Positions 8,132 to 13,084 of a stretch of 14,322 nucleotides of DNA are shown piece by piece (the first letter of the stretch is position 1; the number at the start of each line of letters is the position of its first letter). The stretch is from CAZDME01 sp964506785 [NCBI: uncultured bacterium] (GTDB taxonomy: Bacteria > CAZDME01 > JAYEMH01): the NCBI GenBank assembly GCA_964506785.1, contig CAZDME010000035.1:1-14322 (forward strand), read 5' to 3'. The notes below the pieces were generated by a model. The model worked only from the letters and a program-made list of their open reading frames with translations. It was not told the DNA's origin and searched no databases. The translations under genes were made by a program, and so were the position numbers.

Positions 8132-8484
8132 TGGTGAAGACAGGAAGCTTTAAAGACTTAATTGTCTGGCAGAAAGCTTATAAGTTAGTGTTAGAAACGT
8201 ATAAAGCGACTAGAGATTTTCCCAAACATGAGGTTTATGGGTTATCACAGCCAACGAGAAGAGCCGCAGTTTCTATTCCTTCAAACATAGCCGAGGGTTA
8301 TAGCCGGAGGAACAAGGGAGAATATATACATTTTTTATCTTTAGCATATAGTTCTTTAGCAGAGTTGGAGACTCAATATTTATTATCAAAAGATTTAAAA
8401 TATTTAAAAAAGAATGATATCGTCAAAGGTTTATTGGGGGAAATCGGGAGAATATTGTATCGTCTAATGCATCCTATACGCTAA
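8131..8484 (+). CDS. Four-helix-bundle protein (S23 / TIGR02436-like)
   Basis: This 117-residue product resembles the small four-helix-bundle family first met as ORFs in 23S rRNA intervening sequences of Leptospira and Coxiella, and structurally akin to the Avd accessory protein of diversity-generating retroelements. Visible family features: [19 protein letters not shown] (7-25), then [21 protein letters not shown] with [10 protein letters not shown] (30-60), and [21 protein letters not shown] (65-85). The predicted molecule is four amphipathic helices without catalytic residues, cytoplasmic, with no known enzymatic activity. ATG at 8131 is preceded by AGGA (8126-8129), donated by the flanking repeat with very short spacing. 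The C-terminus PIR-stop is written in the right-hand repeat, so the natural tail may have been replaced by repeat sequence. No reverse transcriptase, template/variable repeat or rRNA lies in the window. Confidence 0.85.
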   Translation: MVKTGSFKDLIVWQKAYKLVLETYKATRDFPKHEVYGLSQPTRRAAVSIPSNIAEGYSRRNKGEYIHFLSLAYSSLAELETQYLLSKDLKYLKKNDIVKGLLGEIGRILYRLMHPIR

Positions 8485-8507
8485 GCGCTATCCGCTATAC
8501 GCTAAAG
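8473..8507. repeat. Right heptamer array, inverted relative to the left
   Basis: Five heptads: CCTATAC, GCTAAGC, GCTATCC, GCTATAC, GCTAAAG. On the other strand these read as TAGCGTA-type units, so this array is inverted relative to 8069-8131. CCTATACGCTA (8473-8483) is the exact reverse complement of 8118-8128, and CTATACGCTA (8495-8504) of bases in 8076-8085. The array contains the TAA stop (8482-8484) of the small gene, and its last unit merges with the serS Shine-Dalgarno AAAGGAG (8504-8510). Confidence 0.85.
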
Positions 8508-8515
8508 GAGAAATT

Positions 8516-9802
8516 ATGCTTGATTTGAAATTTATCCGGGAGAATGTCGAAAAGGTTAAGCAGGCAATTAAAGATAAGAAGGAAAAGGTGAATTTAGATG
8601 AGATTTTGAAGTTAGATGAAGAACGGCGCAAAATAATCAGCCAGGCGGAGAAATTAAGAAACGAGAAAAACGTTGCTTCCCGGGAAATTGGCCGGATGAT
8701 GCAGAAGAAAGCCAGGCCGCAGGCGAAAATAGCCGAGATGAAAAAGCTGGCTGAAAAAATTAAATCTTTAAATGATAAATTAGTGAAAAATGAAAATAAA
8801 TTGAAGGCCTTGCTTTTAACCGTTCCCAATGTTCCTCATTCCTCGGTGCCCGTTGGCCCCGGGGCCGATGCTAACAAAGTAGTCAAAAGCTGGGGGGAGC
8901 CCCGCCGGTTTGATTTTAAACCAGTGACCCATCTAAACTTAACTGATTCTTTAGGGATTATTGATTTTGCCCGGGGAACGAAGATTACCGGGCGGGCATT
9001 TCCCCTTTATATAGGGGCAGGGGCCACCTTAGAGCGGGCGCTGATAAATTTTATGTTGGATTTACATACCCAAAAGCATGGGTATACCGAGGTTTTTCCT
9101 CCCTATATTGTTAATCGGGAGAGTATGATTAATACCGGCCAGCTTCCAAAGTTAGAGGATGATATGTACCGCCTCCATCGGGATGACTATTTTCTTATTC
9201 CGACCGCCGAGGTGCCGCTGACCAATATTCACCGGGATGAAATTCTTGAAGAAGATACTTTGCCGCGTTACTATACGGCTTATACGGCTTGTTTCCGCCG
9301 GGAGGCCGGTTCTTACGGGAAAAATACGGTCGGGCTTACCCGAGTGCACCAGTTTAACAAAGTTGAATTGGTTAAATTTGTTAAACCAGAAAATTCGTAT
9401 GAGGAATTGGAAAAACTTTTAGCCGATGCCGAGGAAATTATCCAGCTTTTAGAACTGCCTTACCGCGTTTCTTTATTATCGACCGGAGATTTAAGTTTTG
9501 CCGGAACAAAATGTTATGATATTGAGGTTTGGGCTCCGGGGCTGGAGAGGTATTTAGAAATTTCTTCCTGCAGTAACTTTGAGGATTTTCAATCCCGCCG
9601 GGCAAACATAAAATTTAGACGGGCAACGGCCGACGGGCAGCGGAAAACGGAATATGTTCATACCCTCAATGGCTCGGGTGTCGCTCTGGCCCGCACGGTG
9701 ATTGCCCTGATAGAGCAGTATCAAAATAAAGACGGTTCTATAAACATTCCCGAAATCCTCAGGCCCTATATGGGTGGGTTGGGGAAGATTGGAAAAAGAT
9801 AG
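8516..9802 (+). CDS. serS: Seryl-tRNA synthetase
   Basis: Class II synthetase charging tRNA-Ser. At 428 residues it has the usual bacterial length. The N-terminal domain ([20 protein letters not shown] onward, to about 100) is the antiparallel coiled-coil arm that recognises the long variable arm of tRNA-Ser. The catalytic core has the serine-binding PTAEVPLTN (229-237), motif 2 [21 protein letters not shown] (260-280) and motif 3 [16 protein letters not shown] (385-400). The strong Shine-Dalgarno AAAGGAG (8504-8510), five bases before the ATG, abuts the heptamer array. No separate promoter is evident, so it may be read from upstream. A serine tRNA gene follows within 80 bases. Nothing is missing or disrupted. 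Confidence 0.98.
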   Translation: MLDLKFIRENVEKVKQAIKDKKEKVNLDEILKLDEERRKIISQAEKLRNEKNVASREIGRMMQKKARPQAKIAEMKKLAEKIKSLNDKLVKNENKLKALLLTVPNVPHSSVPVGPGADANKVVKSWGEPRRFDFKPVTHLNLTDSLGIIDFARGTKITGRAFPLYIGAGATLERALINFMLDLHTQKHGYTEVFPPYIVNRESMINTGQLPKLEDDMYRLHRDDYFLIPTAEVPLTNIHRDEILEEDTLPRYYTAYTACFRREAGSYGKNTVGLTRVHQFNKVELVKFVKPENSYEELEKLLADAEEIIQLLELPYRVSLLSTGDLSFAGTKCYDIEVWAPGLERYLEISSCSNFEDFQSRRANIKFRRATADGQRKTEYVHTLNGSGVALARTVIALIEQYQNKDGSINIPEILRPYMGGLGKIGKR

Positions 9803-9880
9803 AGAAAGCGAAAGTTTATTAAAGATTTTTCGCCCAAAAAGGGTGGGCTCAAAACCCAAAAATTTATAAAGAAAATTTTT

Positions 9881-9968
9881 GGAGGAGTGGCTGAGTGGCT
9901 TAAAGCGGCGGTCTTGAAAACCGTTATCCTGCAAAGGATCAGGGGTTCAAATCCTCTCTCCTCCGCCA
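9881..9968 (+). tRNA. tRNA-Ser(UGA)
   Basis: Acceptor GGAGGAG (9881-9887) pairs with CTCCTCC (9958-9964), followed by discriminator G and encoded CCA. The anticodon stem GCGGT / ACCGT encloses CTTGAAA, giving anticodon TGA at 9915-9917. It has the long variable arm of serine tRNAs, TTCAAAT in the T loop, and 88 bases in total. It reads UCA and, by wobble, other UCN codons. It lies 78 bases after serS; a weak -10-like TATAAA at 9865 lacks a -35 partner, so read-through from serS is plausible. Confidence 0.97.
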
Positions 9969-10015
9969 ATTTATTGTTTGAAATCGCTTTTGTAAGTAGC
10001 TTTGTAGCAGGGGAC

Positions 10016-10034
10016 AAGGGCATGCCCTTTTTTT
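10016..10034 (+). terminator. Intrinsic terminator after tRNA-Ser(UGA)
   Basis: AAGGGCATGCCCTT (10016-10029) is a self-complementary hairpin running into seven T residues (10028-10034). It is oriented for + strand transcripts and lies 48 bases after the tRNA, closing the gyrA-to-tRNA run before convergent pckA. On the minus strand no T-run follows, so it would not serve pckA equally. Confidence 0.75.
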
Positions 10035-10083
10035 GAGAGAAAGCGGGAAGTTTCGCGGGTATAATTGCTTACAGGAAAATGGG

Positions 10084-11721
10084 TTAAACAGGGAAGGAGT
10101 CTTGCCTGTAGATTACTTTCTTAATTATCGGCCGTAATTTTTTAAATACCTCAAGATACTCTATTCTTTCCAGGCGAAGCTTACGGCAAAGTTTTTCCCG
10201 CTCATCTGCGGAGTAAAATTGCTTTAAATTAAATAGATTCGGTCTTACCCCTTCTACTTTTTTGGGAATAAGCGTGCCAAAATCAGGTTCTTTAACCCAT
10301 TCAATGGTGTCTCTGACAATGCCGCGGATGATGCTGGCCATCTCATCGACCTGAATCCTGGTAACCGGGCGGATAATTTTCAGGGTGCCATCCGGGTTTC
10401 TTCGGGAGATTTCCCCAATACCGCCGGTATTTAAGAGGTAACACTGTATTTTATCTTCGTTGGCTTTGATAAATTCATAGAACCTGTTTCCTTCCTCTGC
10501 CTCACAGCCGACAATAAAAGGGTTGGTGCCTACTACCCGCACAGATTTGCCCGCCCGGGTGGGATCGCTGGCGGCGGTTTCAATGGATTCTCCCAGCATA
10601 AAGAAAGCGGCGGCTTGTTCCGGAGTAAGTTTTGAAGCAATGGGTTGGACGGTATTGCGGCGAGTAATAAAAGCAATTATCAGGCCGTCGGTTTTACTTA
10701 TTGGGGGTAAATTAACCGTTTTGGCGCAGGCTTTACCCAAATCAGTCCGCTGGATTATTCCCCGGCCATTCCCGGTTAAGGTTTCATCTTCAAAGGAAAC
10801 CCGGCCAACGGAATCAATCATCACATTTTCAAAAACGGCTTCTTTTTTCGTCGCCGCTTTATAAAGCAAAGGTTGTTCGGTGGGATGGAGAGAATCAGTT
10901 TTAACAAAAAATCCTTTCTCTGTTCCCAATGCCGAACCATCCAAACGGATGAAGACAACGTCATCTTGAACGATACTTACTTTTTCGCCGGGTCTATCTA
11001 AATTATGATTATGGCAGGAATGAGTAGTTTTCCCTGTAGCAGTTAGGCCAAAAAGAACCATGCTGTATTGGCGCATTTTACCTTGCTGGTCCCTGGCCTG
11101 AATGAGTTTTGCCCCGGCATGGACAGCCAGCATACCAGCTTTTTTAGCATACCACATAGCCATTCGCAAAAAGCCTTTTTTTACTTCTCCATAATAATCT
11201 GTTCCTAATATATAAGTTAGCCCCTGATTAGGGAAGACCAAAATCTGTCTATCTTTTTCATGCCATTCAGGAATATAGATTAATTTGAGGTCAGGGCCTT
11301 TAGTCTTTTTGCCGGTGAAGAGGCTTTTTGACCACATATAGGGGAGTCTGACTGCATCTTTCCGCTGGGTAGAAATGTATAAATTACACTTCGGGGTGAA
11401 CAAGGGATTCTTTCCCATTATTCTCTGGACATGAATCATTGGAGCTTTGGGAAGGTAGGCCGCCAATTGTTTGAGTGTAGCCGGAGCATTTTGAATTAAT
11501 TGCTTTTGTTTGTCAGACCAGCCTTTCCAGGGTTCCCAGTCAACCCCTAAGACCACGGTTAAGGCGGCACTGCGGTTGCGAACGACACTAAAGAAAGCGT
11601 AGTTACCCCATTGGGTCTTGTGACCAATTTGTTCGGCCATTTGACGCAATTTAGCATCACTGGGTGTGGTAACGTTGGCTGCCCGGGGCCACTGTTTAAC
11701 TACATCAGGATTTCTAACCAT
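10084..11721 (-). CDS. pckA: Phosphoenolpyruvate carboxykinase (ATP), divergent
   Basis: Interconverts oxaloacetate + ATP and PEP + CO2 + ADP, in gluconeogenesis or anaplerosis. Of the 545 residues, GTDYYGEVKKGFLRMAMW (173-190) matches the substrate- and metal-binding GTxYxGExKKxxF signature (Lys181-Lys182). HAGAK (201-205) corresponds to the metal-binding His region. GLTATGKTTHS (225-235) is the P-loop, where most relatives have GLSGTGKTTLS. VQDDVVF (251-257) is the Asp-rich metal/kinase-2 motif, FENVMID (297-303) the LENV-like motif, and LTPEQAAAFF (365-374) the LTPEQA motif. The nucleotide-binding motif supports the ATP class rather than the GTP class, but the protein departs from E. coli PckA throughout. 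AGGGAG at 11731-11736 (complement), nine bases before the ATG, supports the start. It is monocistronic on this strand, with its own promoter. Confidence 0.82.
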   Translation of the reverse strand: MVRNPDVVKQWPRAANVTTPSDAKLRQMAEQIGHKTQWGNYAFFSVVRNRSAALTVVLGVDWEPWKGWSDKQKQLIQNAPATLKQLAAYLPKAPMIHVQRIMGKNPLFTPKCNLYISTQRKDAVRLPYMWSKSLFTGKKTKGPDLKLIYIPEWHEKDRQILVFPNQGLTYILGTDYYGEVKKGFLRMAMWYAKKAGMLAVHAGAKLIQARDQQGKMRQYSMVLFGLTATGKTTHSCHNHNLDRPGEKVSIVQDDVVFIRLDGSALGTEKGFFVKTDSLHPTEQPLLYKAATKKEAVFENVMIDSVGRVSFEDETLTGNGRGIIQRTDLGKACAKTVNLPPISKTDGLIIAFITRRNTVQPIASKLTPEQAAAFFMLGESIETAASDPTRAGKSVRVVGTNPFIVGCEAEEGNRFYEFIKANEDKIQCYLLNTGGIGEISRRNPDGTLKIIRPVTRIQVDEMASIIRGIVRDTIEWVKEPDFGTLIPKKVEGVRPNLFNLKQFYSADEREKLCRKLRLERIEYLEVFKKLRPIIKKVIYRQDSFPV

Positions 11722-11753
11722 AAAATTTTTCTCCCTGCTAGATTACGCTTCCA

Positions 11754-11783
11754 ATTATATCACAAGCAGGTTGTATTATGCAA
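11754..11783 (-). promoter_or_regulatory. Extended -10 promoter of pckA
   Basis: Read on the minus strand: TTGCAT (11783-11778), an 18-base spacer, then TATAAT (11759-11754) preceded by TGA, giving an extended -10 TGNTATAAT. The -10 is a perfect consensus, and the -35 is weak, as is common with an extended -10. It lies 32 bases before the pckA ATG. Confidence 0.65.
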
Positions 11784-11882
11784 TAGCAATTAAAACAATT
11801 TCTGACAGGACGCTTTTTATCCTCAGGATTAGGTTTATTTAAGCTCAATTATGGAAAGGGAGAAAAATTATCTGGCCCTTCC

Positions 11883-11911
11883 TTGATTTCCAGATAAATT
11901 TATGATATAGT
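11883..11911 (+). promoter_or_regulatory. Promoter of the tRNA-Ser(CGA) / tRNA-Arg / tadA cluster
   Basis: TTGATT (11883-11888), a 17-base spacer, and TATAGT (11906-11911). Initiation would fall near 11918, about eight bases before the first tRNA nucleotide, as expected for a tRNA promoter. It diverges from the pckA promoter; the bases between the two promoters (11784-11882) hold no gene that I can support. Confidence 0.7.
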
Positions 11912-11925
11912 AAAGCTGGAAATAC

Positions 11926-12014
11926 GGAGAGGTACCGAAGCGGTTATAACGGGGACGACTCGAAATCGTCTTGGCTGAAAAGTCACGGGGGTTCGAATCC
12001 CTCCCTCTCCGCCA
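11926..12014 (+). tRNA. tRNA-Ser(CGA)
   Basis: Acceptor GGAGAGG (11926-11932) pairs with CCTCTCC before G and encoded CCA (12012-12014). The anticodon stem GACGA / TCGTC encloses CTCGAAA, giving anticodon CGA at 11961-11963. It has the long serine-type variable arm and a GTTCGAATC T arm, 89 bases in total, and reads UCG. Confidence 0.97.
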
Positions 12015-12054
12015 ATTTGTATATCGGTTGCTTTCGGGCTATTGAATGAAATGT

Positions 12055-12131
12055 GTGCCTGTAGCTCAGTTGGATAGAGCACTGGTCTACGAAACCAGTT
12101 GTCGGGCGTTCGAGCCGCCCCAGGCACGCCA
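12055..12131 (+). tRNA. tRNA-Arg(ACG)
   Basis: Acceptor GTGCCTG (12055-12061) pairs with CAGGCAC (12121-12127), then G and encoded CCA. D arm TAGCTCAGTTGGATAGAGC is textbook. The anticodon stem CTGGT / ACCAG encloses CTACGAA, giving anticodon ACG at 12089-12091. A34 must be deaminated to inosine to read CGU, CGC and CGA; the deaminase gene tadA follows 69 bases later. It is 40 bases after tRNA-Ser(CGA), probably in the same transcript. Confidence 0.97.
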
Positions 12132-12200
12132 ATTTATAGTTTCAGAGAGGCAGTCAGAAACTCAAAGTGTATTTTTAAAAACGGTGAACGTTGATAGATA

Positions 12201-12659
12201 ATGGAGATTTCTCAAACTAAATTTATGAAAGAGGCACTGAAAGAAGCAGGTAAATGTTCTATTGATGAAGATATTCCTGTTGGTGCGGTAGTAATTCTTG
12301 ACGGAAAAATAATTGGCCGGGGGTATAATCAGCGGGAGAAGAACCACGATCCCACCGGACATGCAGAAATAGTTGCTATGCGTCAGGCGGCGAAACATTT
12401 GGGAACTTGGAGGCTGAATAGGGCAAGTCTTTATACTACTTTTGAGCCCTGCCCGATGTGTGCCGGAGCGATGGTTCAAGCCCGGATAAAAAATCTATTT
12501 TTTGGTCTCAAAAACTTGAAAGCCGGAGCGGCGGGTACGGTAATGAATTTAACCGGCTCTAAAAAATTTAATCATCGTCTCAAGGTAAAAGGTGGAATAT
12601 TTGAAGAAGAATCCCGAAGATTGATTAAAGATTTTTTTAAAAAACTTCGAGGCAAATAG
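12201..12659 (+). CDS. tadA: tRNA-specific adenosine deaminase
   Basis: Zinc deaminase converting A34 of tRNA-Arg(ACG) to inosine. The 152 residues match the family length. IPVGAVVI (25-32) and Asn43 in GRGYNQRE bind substrate. HAE (54-56) supplies the zinc-ligand His and catalytic Glu, and PCPMC (83-87) the two zinc cysteines. KAGAAGTVMNL (107-117), FNHRLKVKGGIFEEE (123-137) and the final FFKKLR (145-150) are typical of TadA rather than cytosine or guanine deaminases. The usual DPTAHAE reads DPTGHAE here. No strong Shine-Dalgarno precedes the ATG; translation may be weak or coupled to the tRNA transcript. It lies between tRNA-Arg(ACG), its substrate, and tRNA-Ser(GGA), all on the same strand. 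Confidence 0.95.
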   Translation: MEISQTKFMKEALKEAGKCSIDEDIPVGAVVILDGKIIGRGYNQREKNHDPTGHAEIVAMRQAAKHLGTWRLNRASLYTTFEPCPMCAGAMVQARIKNLFFGLKNLKAGAAGTVMNLTGSKKFNHRLKVKGGIFEEESRRLIKDFFKKLRGK

Positions 12660-12669
12660 TTTTTGATAT

Positions 12670-12690
12670 GAGCTAACAGTCATAAGCTAA
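12670..12690. repeat. Short heptad remnant between tadA and tRNA-Ser(GGA)
   Basis: Three heptads, GAGCTAA, CAGTCAT and AAGCTAA. On the other strand the unit is TTAGCTC / TTAGCTT, and the nonamer TTAGCTCAT also occurs in array 1 upstream of gyrA (from 1933 and 1947). It is short and could be chance. Confidence 0.35.
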
Positions 12691-12693
12691 TTG

Positions 12694-12782
12694 GGAGAGA
12701 TCGCATAGCGGCCTAGTGCGCGTGCCTGGAGAGCACGTTTACCCTTTGGGTAACCAGGGTTCGAATCCCTGTCTCTCCGCCA
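12694..12782 (+). tRNA. tRNA-Ser(GGA)
   Basis: Acceptor GGAGAGA (12694-12700) pairs with TCTCTCC (12772-12778), followed by G and encoded CCA. The anticodon stem CGTGC / GCACG encloses CTGGAGA, giving anticodon GGA at 12728-12730. It has a long variable arm with a clear hairpin and GGTTCGAATCC in the T arm, 89 bases in total. It reads UCC and UCU. It starts 34 bases after the tadA stop with no promoter between, so it is probably co-transcribed. Confidence 0.97.
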
Positions 12783-13084
12783 GTCTTGATAGGGAGCTTT
12801 TAATAAGAAGGGACGGAAGGTACCTTCCGTCGAAAAAATCAATCGGCGCTCTTGTAATATAAAGTTCGAACCTACCTTTTCCAGAAAGTCTTTCTGGGAT
12901 TTTAAAATTCCCTCCTGAATTGCGCAATATCCTAAGTTTATTAAAGTTACGAATTTCCTTCCTTTGGCTAATACGCTTATGGGCTCCGAAATATTCAAGT
13001 TCAGTACAGATGGCCGTCTTTTTATCCCCGAAGCAGGTAATTTTATTTTATTCTGTAAGTAGGAATTGAATATTCCCATCTGGA
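12783..13084. other. Gene-free stretch at a composition break
   Basis: About 300 bases between tRNA-Ser(GGA) and the radical SAM gene. Open frames exist on the minus strand, but they run into the antisense of the tRNA and match no family I recognise. A 20-base perfect palindrome lies at 12812-12831. AT content is visibly higher from about 12840 onward than in the + strand genes to the left. This could hold a decayed gene or a junction; I cannot assign one. Confidence 0.4.
12812..12831. repeat. 20-base perfect palindrome
   Basis: GACGGAAGG followed by TA and its exact complement CCTTCCGTC. It lies 29 bases after the tRNA-Ser(GGA) CCA end, where a terminator would be expected, but the downstream + strand continues GAAAAAATC rather than with T residues. 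It could be a factor-dependent transcript end, a protein-binding site, or a 3' processing hairpin. Confidence 0.6.

Noticed and set aside
8069-8507. IS200/IS605 element or RAYT transposase with REP ends
   Set aside because: The encoded protein has no HUH motif or catalytic Tyr of Y1 transposases and looks like a plain four-helix bundle. No target-site duplication could be identified.
8061-8516. Diversity-generating retroelement, because of the Avd-like fold
   Set aside because: No reverse transcriptase and no template/variable repeat pair are present in the window.
9865-9870. TATAAA as a dedicated promoter for tRNA-Ser(UGA)
   Set aside because: No recognisable -35 box or extended -10 lies at the right distance, so it is noted only as a weak possibility.
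9766-10023. Minus-strand open frame containing ERGFEPLI-type text
   Set aside because: It is the reverse translation of tRNA-Ser(UGA), a well-known source of false proteins, and it also overlaps the end of serS.
11900-12127. Minus-strand 75-codon open frame
   Set aside because: It reads through the antisense of tRNA-Ser(CGA) and tRNA-Arg(ACG) (GGIRTP- and PGAARTPD-type sequence), so it is not a gene.
12687-13079. Minus-strand 130-codon open frame and the alternative 62-codon frame within it
   Set aside because: Its C-terminal part is the antisense of tRNA-Ser(GGA) (RDSNPGYP-type text). The rest matches no family I recognise, and two frames compete without a clear winner.
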